Origin: Soehngenia longivitae
GTDB taxonomy: Bacteria > Bacillota > Clostridia > Tissierellales > Tissierellaceae
Assembly: GCF_004684055.1 (NCBI RefSeq)
Contig: NZ_SRIB01000004.1
Span: 92,928 to 156,927, forward strand
Reading direction: 5' to 3'
DNA: 64,000 nt
The translations under genes and the position numbers were made by a program. The notes under the pieces are model-generated. The model searched no databases, had not been told where the DNA came from, and was given only the letters and a program-made list of their open reading frames with translations. The stretch's first letter is position 1; the number at the start of each line of letters is the position of its first letter. Shown one piece after another: positions 26,811-37,700 of the stretch.

Positions 26811-28687
26811 TGCGAATCAATAGTATGGAAGACTTCTATAATTATCAAAAGCTGTTTAATAATGCTTTAAATAATCAAGTAAAAAAAGTAATAGTTTGCG
26901 GTGGTACTGGCTGTGTTGCTGGTGGTTCATTAGATGTATATGAAAAGATTAAATCTTTATGTGAAAAAAAGAATTTAAATGTTGATACAGTATTAGATAT
27001 TCACGATGATAAAGGTGCAATAGGCATAAAGAAATCTGGATGCCATGGATTTTGTGAAGCTGGCCCTCTCGTAAGAATCGAACCTAACAATTTATTATAT
27101 ATAAAAGTCACTGTAGAAGATTGTGAAGAAATTGTTGAAAAAACTTTAATGAATAATGAACCAATAGAAAGGTTATTGTATAAATTTAATGAAAAAGTCT
27201 ACCCTTCACAAGAATCAATACCTTTTTATGAAAAACAGACAAGATTGGTTCTGCAAAACTGTGGTCATATCGATGCAGAATCTGTAATTGAATATATTGG
27301 AATTGGAGGCTATACTGCATTTGTAAAGGCACTTTCTAGTATGAGTCAAGAAGATATATGCAATGAAATAATTGCAGCAAACCTAAGAGGCAGAGGTGGC
27401 GGAGGTTTCCCAGCAGGCAAAAAATGGATTCAAGTACTATCCTTTTCTTCAGATGTAAAGTATGTCATCTGCAATGGCGATGAAGGAGATCCAGGTGCTT
27501 TCATGGACAGAAGTATCATGGAAGGTGACCCTCACAGCATAATAGAAGGTATGTTGATTGCTGCTTACGCTACTGGTGCTACTGAAGGTTACATATATGT
27601 AAGAGCTGAGTATCCGCTTGCAATACAGAGATTATCAAAAGCCATTGAGCAAGCAAGAGAAATAGGCATATTAGGTAAAAACATACTTGGCACTCCTTTT
27701 TCCTTCGACATTCATATAAATAAAGGAGCAGGCGCATTTGTATGCGGAGAAGGCAGCGCATTGATGGCTTCTATTGAAGGCGAAAGAGGCATGCCAAGAG
27801 TTAGAGCAAAGAGAACAGTTGAAGAAGGCCTTTGGGGGAAACCAACTGTATTAAATAATGTCGAGACATTTTCAAATGTAAGACACATCATAAATAATGG
27901 AGCAGGATGGTTTAAGAATTACGGTCCACAAAATAGCCCTGGAACCAAAGCATTTGCTTTGACTGGTAATGTCAGAAATACAGGGTTAATAGAAGTGCCA
28001 ATGGGAACAACTTTAAGAGAAGTAATCTTTGATATCGGCGGAGGTATAGCAAATGGCAAAAAATTCAAAGCTGTTCAAATTGGAGGACCTTCTGGTGGAT
28101 GTCTTAGCGAAGAACATCTAGATCTACCTTTAGATTTTGATTCATTAAATAAAGCTGGAGCTATGATAGGCTCAGGTGGCATGGTAGTAATGGATGAAGA
28201 CACTTGCATGGTTTCAGTTGCTAGATTTTTTATGAATTTTACTCAAAATGAATCTTGTGGTAAGTGCATTCCTTGCAGAGAAGGTACTAAAAGGATGCTA
28301 CAGATACTCGATAAAATCATTGAAGGGAATGGAACATTAGAAGATTTAGATCTGCTTGAAGAACTCGGTGACACTATTACTAAAACTTCGTTATGCGGCT
28401 TAGGTAAAACCGCACCAAATCCTGTATTATCTTCTTTAAAATACTTTAGAGATGAATACATCTCACACGTAGTTGATAAAAAGTGTCCATCAAAAGTATG
28501 CTCAAAATTAAAAACTATTTATATCGATGAAGAACTTTGCCGAGGATGCAGTAAATGCAGTAGAATATGTCCAGTAGGTGCTATAAGCGGAAAAATTAAA
28601 GAACCATATAAAATTGACCAAAATAAATGTATCAAATGTGGTAGCTGCATAGAATCATGTTCATTCTCAGCTATTAAGGAGGCCTAA
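26810..28687 (+). CDS. hydB: NADH-linked [FeFe] hydrogenase, NuoF-like flavoprotein subunit
   Basis: This flavin subunit of 625 residues oxidises or reduces NAD(H) and passes electrons to HydA. Order of domains: an N-terminal thioredoxin-like [2Fe-2S] region (CGGTGC at 30-35, SGCHGFC near 77-82); the NuoF core with glycine-rich FMN/NADH motifs NLRGRGGGGFPAG and NGDEGDPGAFMDR; the [4Fe-4S] site ESCGKCIPCREGT plus TSLCGLG; and two C-terminal ferredoxin-type clusters, CRGCSKCSRICPVG and CIKCGSCIESCSFS. This extended form is the one found in trimeric, often electron-bifurcating, hydrogenases. Bifurcation is inference. Confidence 0.93.
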   Translation: MRINSMEDFYNYQKLFNNALNNQVKKVIVCGGTGCVAGGSLDVYEKIKSLCEKKNLNVDTVLDIHDDKGAIGIKKSGCHGFCEAGPLVRIEPNNLLYIKVTVEDCEEIVEKTLMNNEPIERLLYKFNEKVYPSQESIPFYEKQTRLVLQNCGHIDAESVIEYIGIGGYTAFVKALSSMSQEDICNEIIAANLRGRGGGGFPAGKKWIQVLSFSSDVKYVICNGDEGDPGAFMDRSIMEGDPHSIIEGMLIAAYATGATEGYIYVRAEYPLAIQRLSKAIEQAREIGILGKNILGTPFSFDIHINKGAGAFVCGEGSALMASIEGERGMPRVRAKRTVEEGLWGKPTVLNNVETFSNVRHIINNGAGWFKNYGPQNSPGTKAFALTGNVRNTGLIEVPMGTTLREVIFDIGGGIANGKKFKAVQIGGPSGGCLSEEHLDLPLDFDSLNKAGAMIGSGGMVVMDEDTCMVSVARFFMNFTQNESCGKCIPCREGTKRMLQILDKIIEGNGTLEDLDLLEELGDTITKTSLCGLGKTAPNPVLSSLKYFRDEYISHVVDKKCPSKVCSKLKTIYIDEELCRGCSKCSRICPVGAISGKIKEPYKIDQNKCIKCGSCIESCSFSAIKEA

Positions 28688-28689
28688 TC

Positions 28690-30384
28690 ATGAAAGGTAC
28701 AATGATTATAGATGGAAGAAAAGTTGAATTTGAAAATGAGCAAAATGTCCTAGAGGTAGTCAGAAAAGCAGGTATAGATTTGCCAACTTTCTGTTATCAC
28801 TCAGAATTAAGTATGTATGGTGCTTGCAGAATGTGTATAGTAGAAGATAATAAAGGTGGAATTTTTGCATCTTGCTCAACTCTACCTAAAGATGGTATGG
28901 AAATTTTCACGAATACTCCAAGAATAAAAAAATACAGAAAAAATATACTTGAACTATTATTAGCAAATCACGATAGGGATTGCACAACTTGCGTAAAAAC
29001 AGGTAATTGCAAGCTACAAGAGCTTTCTTCTAGGCTTTGTATGGATGATGTAAGATTCCCAAATAGCATGAAAGAGCATGATATAGATTATAGCAGTTTA
29101 GCTATTGTAAGAAATCCAAACAAATGTATACTCTGCGGTGATTGTGTGAGAATGTGTGAAGAAGTTCAAGGTGTCGGTGCCTTAACATTTGCATATAGAG
29201 GCTCAAAGATGAAAATTACACCTGCATTCAATAGAACTATATCTGAAGTTAATTGTGTTGATTGTGGTCAGTGTAGAGCAATATGCCCTACTGGTGCAAT
29301 CACAATTAAAAATCAAAATGATTATTTCTGGGAATTAGTCAATGATAAAACAAAAAGAGTTGTCGCACAAATTGCACCTGCAGTCAGAGTAGCTTTAGGC
29401 GAAAATTTCGGTTTAGCTCCCGGCACAGTGACAATCGGCAAAATTATCACAGCATTAAAATACATGGGTGTAGAAAGTGTCTTTGATACATCTTTCGGTG
29501 CAGACTTAACTGTAATGGCAGAATCAGAAGAGTTTTTAGAAAGACTTGAAAAGAACGAAAATTTACCTCTTTTTACCTCTTGCTGTCCTGCATGGGTAAA
29601 ATATGCTGACAATAATTTTCCTGACCTAGAGTATAATATTTCAAGTTGTAAATCGCCTCAGCAGATGTTCGGCTCTGTGCTTAAAAAATATTATAAAGAG
29701 CTAGATAAAGAAGATGGTAAAGAAACTGTCGTCATTTCCGTCATACCATGTACTGCTAAAAAAGCAGAAGCGAGTAAAGAAGAATTTATCACCGATGGAG
29801 TCAGAGATGTCGATCTAGTAATAACCACACAAGAACTTGCAATGCTAATTAAAGATGCTGGCTTGATGTTTGAAAATTTATATGATGATTCCTTCGATAT
29901 GCCATTTGGTCTATCTAGTGGAGCTGGTGTAATATTTGGTTCAAGTGGTGGTGTTGCTGAAGCTGTATTGACCAGATTGATGAAGCAAAAACCATCCGTT
30001 TCGGATAAAGAAATAATTTTTAACAATGTGCGAGGGATGAAAAGAGTAAAAGAAGCGAATTTTGTATTGGATGGAAAAGAAGTCAAAATTGCAGTGGTTC
30101 ATGGTCTTAAAAATGCTTCAGAACTCGTCAAGCAAATACAAAATGTTGAAAAAACATATGATATTGTTGAAGTAATGGCCTGTCCAGGTGGATGTATCGC
30201 AGGTGGAGGACAACCAACTCCAATGGATGAAGAGAAGCGAAAGAAAAGAGCTAGCGGGTTGTATTCATTAAATAGAACTGCTCAAATAAAGTCATCTGAA
30301 GAAAACCCATTGATAAGAGATTTATTTCAAGGCTTGTTAAAAGATGATCATGAAATACTTCATGTTCAAAAAAATCACAATTAG
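28690..30384 (+). CDS. hydA: [FeFe] hydrogenase catalytic subunit
   Basis: This enzyme makes or oxidises hydrogen at an H-cluster. The 564-residue protein has, in order: a [2Fe-2S] domain (Cys35, 46, 49, 62), a His-Cys3 [4Fe-4S] site (His94, Cys98, 101, 107), two [4Fe-4S] clusters (Cys146, 149, 152, 156 and 189, 192, 195, 199), and the H domain with TSCCPAW (Cys298, 299), IPCTAKKAEA (Cys354) and MACPGGCIAGGGQP (Cys498, 502). All ligands and the proton-path cysteine are kept, with almost the numbering of clostridial CpI. It starts two bases after hydB and ends at a strong terminator. The maturases HydEFG are not in the window. Confidence 0.96.
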   Translation: MKGTMIIDGRKVEFENEQNVLEVVRKAGIDLPTFCYHSELSMYGACRMCIVEDNKGGIFASCSTLPKDGMEIFTNTPRIKKYRKNILELLLANHDRDCTTCVKTGNCKLQELSSRLCMDDVRFPNSMKEHDIDYSSLAIVRNPNKCILCGDCVRMCEEVQGVGALTFAYRGSKMKITPAFNRTISEVNCVDCGQCRAICPTGAITIKNQNDYFWELVNDKTKRVVAQIAPAVRVALGENFGLAPGTVTIGKIITALKYMGVESVFDTSFGADLTVMAESEEFLERLEKNENLPLFTSCCPAWVKYADNNFPDLEYNISSCKSPQQMFGSVLKKYYKELDKEDGKETVVISVIPCTAKKAEASKEEFITDGVRDVDLVITTQELAMLIKDAGLMFENLYDDSFDMPFGLSSGAGVIFGSSGGVAEAVLTRLMKQKPSVSDKEIIFNNVRGMKRVKEANFVLDGKEVKIAVVHGLKNASELVKQIQNVEKTYDIVEVMACPGGCIAGGGQPTPMDEEKRKKRASGLYSLNRTAQIKSSEENPLIRDLFQGLLKDDHEILHVQKNHN

Positions 30385-30389
30385 ATAGA

Positions 30390-30427
30390 AAATAAAATGC
30401 CTTCCACTTTAGGAAGGTATTTTATTT
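30390..30427. terminator. Terminator between hydA and the SDH protease gene
   Basis: AAATAAAATGCCTTCC pairs with GGAAGGTATTTTATTT around a six-base loop. It serves the convergent genes on both strands; the stop codon of the minus-strand gene lies within it. Confidence 0.88.
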
Positions 30428-31240
30428 ACCATTTTTGTTTTTCTGACTATAACCATGTTCTACAGATGGTGTAGTATTCACATGTTGAGGGTAATAGTCC
30501 ATTAATTTGTATACTAAAGGATCCATATCTGTGCTCACATTCAGTCCCAATGCTTTTGCAACATCAACTGTTATAGGGTAATCATGTGTCCAAAACCCTT
30601 GAGTTAGCATATTTGAGATATGCTTTTTTTCATCCAAAGTATAGCTATCTGGCAGTAATGACACTATTGAATTGTATAATTGGTTGATGGCTTTCTGTGC
30701 TACATCTGCCATGATGAGCGTTTCATCATCTATTTTGTCAGCTGGTTTTTTATTCAAAACATTGATTATCGATGGCGCTGGGTACTGCCCTAGTTGTGGA
30801 TCTACAGGTCCTAGCATTGCATTTTCACTCATGATGATCTCATCTGCAGCTAAAGCGATCAAAGTCCCTCCAGACATCGCATAATGAGGTATATATACTC
30901 TAACGCGTCCTTTATGATTTCTTAAAGCTCTTGCAATTTGAAGTGCAGCTAAAGCTAAGCCACCAGGGGTGTGTATGATTAAATCGATTGGCATATCATC
31001 ATCTATCGTCTGGATTATTCTTATTAATTGCTCAGAGTCATTTATATCTATATATCTCATCACAGGAAAACCTAAGAAGCTCATACTCTCTTGTCTATGA
31101 ATAAGTGTTATAACCCTAGATTTATTTTTAATTTCAAGTTGATGAATAATTCTCCTTCTACTAGCACGTAATGCTTGTTGTTTAATTATAGGTTGTAAAA
31201 TTGATATTATAAAGAAAATCATAAATAAGTTAAAAAACAT
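30422..31240 (-). CDS. SDH-family (SppA/ClpP-like) membrane serine protease
   Basis: This 272-residue protein starts with one membrane helix (FFNLFMIFFIISILQPII) followed by a ClpP-fold domain. The sequence HTPGGLALAALQIARAL and the nucleophile region YAMSGGTLIALAADEIIM, then GPVDPQLGQYPAPS, mark the SDH_sah (PF01972) group related to signal peptide peptidase SppA. The likely catalytic serine is the one in AMSGGT. Its substrates are unknown, probably membrane or exported peptides. AAGGAGGG precedes the start. Single gene, convergent with hydA. Confidence 0.85.
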   Translation of the reverse strand: MFFNLFMIFFIISILQPIIKQQALRASRRRIIHQLEIKNKSRVITLIHRQESMSFLGFPVMRYIDINDSEQLIRIIQTIDDDMPIDLIIHTPGGLALAALQIARALRNHKGRVRVYIPHYAMSGGTLIALAADEIIMSENAMLGPVDPQLGQYPAPSIINVLNKKPADKIDDETLIMADVAQKAINQLYNSIVSLLPDSYTLDEKKHISNMLTQGFWTHDYPITVDVAKALGLNVSTDMDPLVYKLMDYYPQHVNTTPSVEHGYSQKNKNGK

Positions 31241-31322
31241 AGTTGTCCCTCCTTATTTGATTTTACATTATAATATTACCCGCACTATCAAGTGATCACA
31301 CAAAAATTTAAGTTTACATTGC

Positions 31323-32594
31323 CTAGCTATTTATCTCAGAAATTATTCTATAATATACATCATTAAAACTTAAATTTTCTTTTATACAAATACTTTTTAT
31401 GTCTTCGAATTCAGGCTGTATCCTATAATTACTCTCATCGATAAAGATTTTTTTAGCATTCACTTTGCCATACTTTGTGTCAATAGTTATTTTTTCTCTA
31501 TTAAGCACTCTCCTTTTTATTCTCTGTTCTCTTATACCTATTGATGTCGTGTTTTTATATATGATTTCTTCTAATTTCGTTTTATGCAAATCATCTGTGA
31601 TTACACTTAACATGTAAGATGGCCTATTTTTCTTCATGTATATAGGAGTATAGTAAACATCTTTTGCACCATTATTTAAAAGCTCCTCAAAAACAAATCC
31701 CAAGTTTTCGCCTGTGGAGTCATCGATATTAGTTTCCAACAAATATATTTCATCAACCTCTGTACTAGTTGTCTCAACCTCTTCAATCTCAAACACTCTC
31801 AGAATATTAGCCCTAGAAAAATCTTTTGAACCAGCTCCTATGCCAATTCTTTTTATCTTAAACTTTTTAGGCATTTCATCCTTAGCTTTCAAAAAAGCAG
31901 CTATTCCAGCACCTGTTGGTGTTATCATCTCACCCTCTTCATCTGTCAAATTCATTAAAAGGTCATTTTGAGAAAATATATTAGCTACTGCAGGTACTGG
32001 AACTGGCAAAATTCCATGTTGGATTTTAACTGTTCCGTATCCTTCAGAAATAGGTGAAAAATATATATTTTCTATTCCCAATTCGTCAATCAAAACAGCA
32101 GTCGCAACAATATCTACAATAGAATCAACTGCTCCTACTTCGTGGAAATGAACATCCTCAATACTTATCCCATGAGCTTTTGATTCTGCTTTTGCAATTA
32201 TCTCAAATATGCCTTTTGCAATTTTTTTAGGATTTTCAGTGAGATTTGAATCATCAATAATTTTTCTAATGTCAAATAAATTTCTATGATCATGAGTATG
32301 TTTGTGCACTTTTTTAACTGATTTTAATTTCAATGATGAATTTATCTTTGAGTTTTCAAGATTTTCTTCTTTTATTATTTTACTTGAATTACCGCTTAAA
32401 ATTACATCAAATTTCAAAGCAGATATTGAACTTTTGTAAACTCTATAAATATTTATATCAAATCCTTCTAAGTTTAAACTTTTTAAATAATTAAGCAAGT
32501 TTTCTTTATTTAATCCTAAATCTAAAAGTGCAGCTACGGTCATATCACCACTTATGCCGGAGTAGCACTCAAAATACAATGATCTATTTCCCAA
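31323..32594 (-). CDS. larC: Nickel-pincer cofactor biosynthesis protein LarC
   Basis: LarC inserts nickel into the pincer cofactor of lactate racemase-type enzymes using CTP. This copy is one uninterrupted frame of 423 residues, whereas in Lactobacillus plantarum it is made by frameshifting from two frames. It begins LYFECYSGISGDMT and has a histidine-rich loop (KKVHKHTHDHRN) probably binding nickel, then HFHEVGAVDSIVD. The start is TTG inside the end of larB (overlap 11 bases). The operon order is larE-larB-larC; no larA lies in the window. Confidence 0.92.
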   Translation of the reverse strand: MGNRSLYFECYSGISGDMTVAALLDLGLNKENLLNYLKSLNLEGFDINIYRVYKSSISALKFDVILSGNSSKIIKEENLENSKINSSLKLKSVKKVHKHTHDHRNLFDIRKIIDDSNLTENPKKIAKGIFEIIAKAESKAHGISIEDVHFHEVGAVDSIVDIVATAVLIDELGIENIYFSPISEGYGTVKIQHGILPVPVPAVANIFSQNDLLMNLTDEEGEMITPTGAGIAAFLKAKDEMPKKFKIKRIGIGAGSKDFSRANILRVFEIEEVETTSTEVDEIYLLETNIDDSTGENLGFVFEELLNNGAKDVYYTPIYMKKNRPSYMLSVITDDLHKTKLEEIIYKNTTSIGIREQRIKRRVLNREKITIDTKYGKVNAKKIFIDESNYRIQPEFEDIKSICIKENLSFNDVYYRIISEINS

Positions 32595-33336
32595 TGCTAC
32601 CCACCACCAACCTATTTATTTGATTAGCAATATATCCTGCTCCAAATCCATTATCTATATTTACAACAGCAATACCTTCAGCACATGAGTTTAACATAGT
32701 TAGAAGTGAAGATACTCCCTTAAAATTCGCTCCATAACCCACAGAAGTTGGCACAGCAATAACAGGTTTGTCAACCATGCCTGCAATCACTCCTGGCAAT
32801 GCACCTTCCATGCCAGCTACTGCAATAATACAATTTGTTCTAGATATTTGATCGATTTTTGATATAAGCCGATGTATGCCCGCTACTCCAACATCATAAA
32901 TTCTCAATACTTTGCTGCCAAAAAATTCAGCAGTTTGTGCAGCTTCTTCAGCAACGGGTATGTCAGAAGTTCCTCCAGTACAAATAGCAATTTCTCCTAA
33001 ATTTTCGTATTTAGATCTCTTCAATTTCAATATCTTCGATAGTTCATCATACTCAACATCGATTATTTCTCTTACTTTTTCATACTGTTCTTTTGATGCC
33101 CTAGTACCCAATACATCTGTCTCATTATCAGCGAAATGCTTAAATATATTTATTAAATGCTCAGTTGACTTACCCTCGCATAATATGACCTCGCCATACC
33201 CTTTTCTTATTTTTCTATGATGATCAAGCTTTGCGTATCCTAGATCTTCATACGGCAATATTTTTAGCAATTCAACAGCTTCATCAATTGAAATATCCCC
33301 TGATTTTACTTTGGATAAAATTTCTTCAGTTTCCAT
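32584..33336 (-). CDS. larB: Nickel-pincer cofactor biosynthesis protein LarB
   Basis: LarB carboxylates and hydrolyses nicotinic acid adenine dinucleotide, the first step of the pincer cofactor. The protein of about 250 residues has a PurE-like domain: AICTGGTSDIPVAEEA, RIYDVGVAGIHRL, and VAGMEGALPGVIAGM with PVIAVPTSVGYGA. I place the start at the ATG at 33336, behind AAGGGAAG and four bases after larE. The longer frame overlaps larE by 20 codons. It overlaps larC by 11 bases. Confidence 0.93.
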   Translation of the reverse strand: METEEILSKVKSGDISIDEAVELLKILPYEDLGYAKLDHHRKIRKGYGEVILCEGKSTEHLINIFKHFADNETDVLGTRASKEQYEKVREIIDVEYDELSKILKLKRSKYENLGEIAICTGGTSDIPVAEEAAQTAEFFGSKVLRIYDVGVAGIHRLISKIDQISRTNCIIAVAGMEGALPGVIAGMVDKPVIAVPTSVGYGANFKGVSSLLTMLNSCAEGIAVVNIDNGFGAGYIANQINRLVVGSIGK

Positions 33337-33340
33337 CTTG

Positions 33341-34156
33341 TCACTTCCCTTCGTTTGTGTGTATATCCATGCTCCCAGATCTAAAGCCCTCAATATCAAC
33401 AGTTATATAAGTAAACCCATTGGATTTTAGTAGATTGATAATTCTATGAGAATTATCAATTATTCTCCTTATATCCTCTTTTTTTACCTCTATTCTAACA
33501 ATATCATCGTGAACTCTAAGTCTAACAACATCAAATCCCATAGTTTTAATTTCATTTTCACATCTGTCAATTCTATTCAATAAACCTAAATCAAGCTTAG
33601 TGTTATAAGGTATGCGTGTAGCTAGACATGGTGCTGAAGGTCTATTGGCAACACTTATACCCAAATCATTAGCAAGTTTTCTAACAGTACTCTTGTCAAT
33701 GCCAAGCTCAACAAATGGGCTTTTGATGTTTAACTCCTTTAAAGCCTTTAAACCAGGACGATATGTAGATAAATCGTCTAAATTAGTGCCATCGATTATA
33801 TTTTGTATGCCATTTTCATTGGCAAAATCTACTAGTTTTTGAAACATAAATTTTTTACAAAAATAACATCGATTAACACTGTTATTTAAGATCTCTTCAT
33901 TTTTAAGTTCATCTATTTCAATTATCTCATGGGCCACTCCCATTTCTTTAGCTAATTTAGAAGATATTTCAATGTCTTTGACGGGGTGGAGTTTAGTGTT
34001 AAAAGTCACTGCATATAAAACATACCTATTGTCTTTATTTATATCTGACGCAACTTTAAGTAATAAGCTACTATCAACTCCACCTGAATATGCTATACAA
34101 AGGCTACCTTTTAATAATTCTTCTATTTTTTCATACAATAAATCCATAGTGTTCAT
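33341..34156 (-). CDS. larE: Sulfur transferase LarE
   Basis: LarE adenylates the LarB product and supplies sulfur. The 271-residue PP-loop protein has SGGVDSS (residues 24-30) and three conserved cysteines: Cys97 and Cys100 in RCYFCKK and Cys177 in RPSAPCLATR. The three-cysteine form is the type reported to use a [4Fe-4S] cluster, in contrast to the sacrificial single-cysteine LarE of L. plantarum; assignment to that type is inference from the cysteines. The start has AGAGGTAAC. It is the first lar gene and follows a GNAT gene by 12 bases. Confidence 0.93.
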   Translation of the reverse strand: MNTMDLLYEKIEELLKGSLCIAYSGGVDSSLLLKVASDINKDNRYVLYAVTFNTKLHPVKDIEISSKLAKEMGVAHEIIEIDELKNEEILNNSVNRCYFCKKFMFQKLVDFANENGIQNIIDGTNLDDLSTYRPGLKALKELNIKSPFVELGIDKSTVRKLANDLGISVANRPSAPCLATRIPYNTKLDLGLLNRIDRCENEIKTMGFDVVRLRVHDDIVRIEVKKEDIRRIIDNSHRIINLLKSNGFTYITVDIEGFRSGSMDIHTNEGK

Positions 34157-34168
34157 TTGTTACCTCTT

Positions 34169-34675
34169 TTAATCAAGTATTTTTTCAAAAGCTATTCTTT
34201 CACTACCATCTCTAATGTAAATTTTCCCACAGTATTTATAGTTGAGTCTATTTAATATCTTCTGCATAGGAATATTCTTAATATGCGTATCAACTTTTAT
34301 ACTATATATCCCATTGTCTTTACAATATTGTTCAACATTTTCCATTATTATATAAGATAATTTTTGCCCCTTGTAAGCTTCGGATATTGCTATTCTATGC
34401 ACTACAGCAAATTCGCCAGTTGTTAACCATTCTCCATCAAAGATTTTATCATATGTTTCTTCACCATCAAAAGAAACTGCTACATATCCAATGATTGTAT
34501 CATTGTCAGTTAAAACAAAACCATATCCTTTTTCAATGTCATTTATTATTATATCCTCATTAGGATAATTATTTTGCCACTGATCAATTCCCTTTTTCTT
34601 AAAATCTTCCCTTGCTTTATATATGATATCCATTATATGAGAAACATCATTTACTGTAGCTTTTCTAAACTCCAT
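34169..34675 (-). CDS. GNAT-family N-acetyltransferase
   Basis: This is an acyl-CoA-dependent acetyltransferase of 168 residues. The fold is shown by the N-terminal FRKATVNDVSHIMDII, the central VVHRIAISEAYKGQKLSYIIM (pantetheine loop in the QxxGxG/A position) and MQKILNRLNYKYCG. The ATG at 34675 has GGGGTGAG upstream; the frame extends 14 codons further without a site. It is encoded just before larE and may be co-transcribed, but no link to the cofactor pathway is known. Confidence 0.85.
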   Translation of the reverse strand: MEFRKATVNDVSHIMDIIYKAREDFKKKGIDQWQNNYPNEDIIINDIEKGYGFVLTDNDTIIGYVAVSFDGEETYDKIFDGEWLTTGEFAVVHRIAISEAYKGQKLSYIIMENVEQYCKDNGIYSIKVDTHIKNIPMQKILNRLNYKYCGKIYIRDGSERIAFEKILD

Positions 34676-34736
34676 AATCTCACCCCAATAATATTTTGTA
34701 ACTCTAATTATACTCATACATCTAATTATTTACAAT

Positions 34737-34770
34737 AAAAAAATAGTAGAACAAAGTTTGTTCCACTACT
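34737..34770 (-). terminator. Intrinsic terminator of addBA
   Basis: On the minus strand GTAGTGGAACAAA pairs with TTTGTTCTAC (two-base bulge) and a T7 run follows, 20 bases after the addA stop codon. Confidence 0.82.
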
Positions 34771-34791
34771 TATAAAACTCTACAGCTTATT

Positions 34792-37700
34792 TTAAAATTT
34801 ACACAAAAAACCGTACTCGCATTTTAAGTCACAATTCTTTTGCTTTAAAAATTCATTTTCCCTATCCACTTCAAGCTTTGAAAATATATTGACAATGTCA
34901 TTTAATATATAGTCTTCTTCAGATTTTTCAAACACAACCTCCAATTTTTTACCCTCATCTAGCAAATACATATAAATGTGATTTATCTCAACGTCTGGAT
35001 ACATCTTTTTAATCGCATAGTTATACCCAACAAATTGAGGTAAATAATATTTTTTAATATTATTCTCATCATCAGCTCCATTGACTCTATTGGTCTTGTA
35101 ATCAATGATGTCAATTTTTTTCACTCCATTTTCCTCATAAAAATCAACCCTGTCAATGATGCCATAAAGAACTAACGAACTATCTAACAATCTTACTCTA
35201 AACTCAACTTCTGTTTGAAGTGATTTGTCTGTTTTTCCATTCTTTTCTATTTTTAAAAAATTATCAATTAATTTTTTTATCCTATTTCGCTGATTTTCAT
35301 TTATTTGGCCAAGGTGTTTTTGAATTCTTTGCTCAATGTCTATTTCTCTATTTATTGCTAAGTCCTCTAATACTTCATGCACGAAAGACCCTATCTTTAA
35401 AGCATCTACTTTTTCTAAATCACTTGTGTCATTTTCAGGTATATCTTTGTAGTCTTCTAAATCTATATCTTTATTCAATTTACTATCATCTATACGCAGC
35501 ACGTATTTATAATAATATTTTTGGGGGCAATCTTTAAAAGTCCTGTACTTGGAAATGCTAACAGTAGATTTTGAATTGTAATCGACATTATGATTGATAT
35601 TGCGAATTATATTTTCTACGTCTATCTCAGTCGATTGTTTGTCATTCATTGTTTCTTTAGAATCATGGATATAATCTTTAAACGAACTAGTTAGCTCTTC
35701 ATATTCATTTAGTGGTAATTTTTTTAATTCATCGAGTATAGTATTTTTACTGTTTTTTTTCTCTACACCACTTAATGATAAAAATCTAATTGCACGAGTT
35801 ACCCCAACGTATAGTATCCTCAATTCCTCATATTTATTTTCTACTCTCTTTTTATTTTCTATTTCTGTAAACATATCCTGTGTCTCTGTAGTCTTCAGGC
35901 ACAAACCTAATCTAGCACTGTCGTCCATTGATGTATCGTATATAAAGTTAGCGCTATTATTTTTATAAAGTTGATAATCCAATGCAGGAATAAACACAGC
36001 TTCAAATTCAAGCCCTTTTGCTGCATGTATAGTCATGATCTTTACTGCATCACTGTTTTCTGTATCTAAAAATGCCAATGATTCTTTATCTGACTCTTGC
36101 GATAGATTCTCAACATACTCAATGAATTCAAAAGGAGAATAAATCCCTTTGTCATCAAATTCAGTGGCTATTTTAAAAAATTTTTCAAAATTTCTGTACT
36201 TCTGTATGCCATCCTCTTGAACTAGAAGTATTTTTTGCATATCTAATTCAAAATCAGCTAATTTCAGCAAATCATGCACTTTTAAAAAAGAAGCTTTCTC
36301 TTTTAACTTAAATAAAATATCAATTTTTTCATTAATTCCCTTTGTCAACTCTAAACTTTCAACATCTCTAATCATAGAGAAGATTTCAATGACATCATTA
36401 TCGGAAAGCCCAATAAAAGGGCTCCTAATCAATGCTAGAAAAGCTCTTTTATCATCTTGAGTGTATAAAAATTTAATCAAATTTATCAAATCTTTAACTT
36501 CTTGTGCATCATAATAACCTATTCCGCCAAGTACAGTATATGGTATGTTTTTACTCTTAAGAGATTTTTCAAACTCTTTCAAATTATTTCTATTTCTTAG
36601 AAGTATTGCAATATCTTTGTATTTTATGCCTTTATCATTTAATTCAACGATTCTTTCTGATATAAAATCAGCCTCTTTAGCTCTGCTTTCATTTTCATTT
36701 TTTTCAAGTATTGCCAGAAGTTCTTCTTCGGATACTCTTTCTTTTTTTAATTTTTTTAAGTCGAATTTGTTATTTTGAACCTCATCTGAATTTGTAATAA
36801 AGGTATATATAAACCCAGGTTCTCCTTCTATAGAATCTGTGGTTTCTGAAGCTTCATAAATTTCCATGATGCTTTTAAATATTTCATTAGTTATATCCAC
36901 TAATTTGTCGTGGCTCCTGTAATTCTTTAACAAATTCATCTTCTCTCCATTTTGTTGTATGGTAGAAGTGATTTTGTCAAAGACCTTGTAGTTAGCTCCT
37001 CTAAATTGATAAATTGATTGTTTAATATCTCCAACAATAAATAATTTCCCTTCCTCAATCTCCCCATTAGTCTCTGTCAAGTGCTGCAATATCTTTAATT
37101 GAATTTCATTAGTGTCTTGGAATTCATCAACCAAAAAGTATCTGTACCTATTCCTCATCATTTCTCTTATTATTTCATTTTTTTCTAATAAATTTAAAGT
37201 ATATCTTTCTAGATCATTAAAATCCAAGAGATTTAAAGTTTTCTTTTCCTCTTGATATCTTTCATCAATAGCGCTCACCATTTTTAGCATAAAGTCAATG
37301 ACGGACTGATAATCTTCATAATTTTCATCGTCACAATAGTAATTTTTTAAATTTCCAGTTGAATATTTTATAGCATCTTTTATACTATCTCCTCGAGTGG
37401 TTATTTCTGTATATATGTTTATCAGTTCATTTAAAATTTGATTCTTTAGATTGTATTTTGTTTTTATACATGAACAATACAAATCAAAATTGTTGGAATT
37501 ACTCTCGTCTTCGACAAATAAATCCAATACTTCTACAGCACACTTTTTTAATATAGTCTTTTTATCTACGTCTTCTATTATTTTATACATTGGATCAATC
37601 CCAATTAAATAGTAATTATCTTTGATAATACCATCGCAAAAACTATGAAATGTAGATATATTTGAAAACACGAGATTTTCTTTAATCTCTTTTAATTTAA

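Noticed and set aside
35220..35537. Plus-strand frame of 105 codons, leucine and phenylalanine rich
   Set aside because: Antisense shadow of addA; its composition follows from the reverse of a lysine- and glutamate-rich gene.
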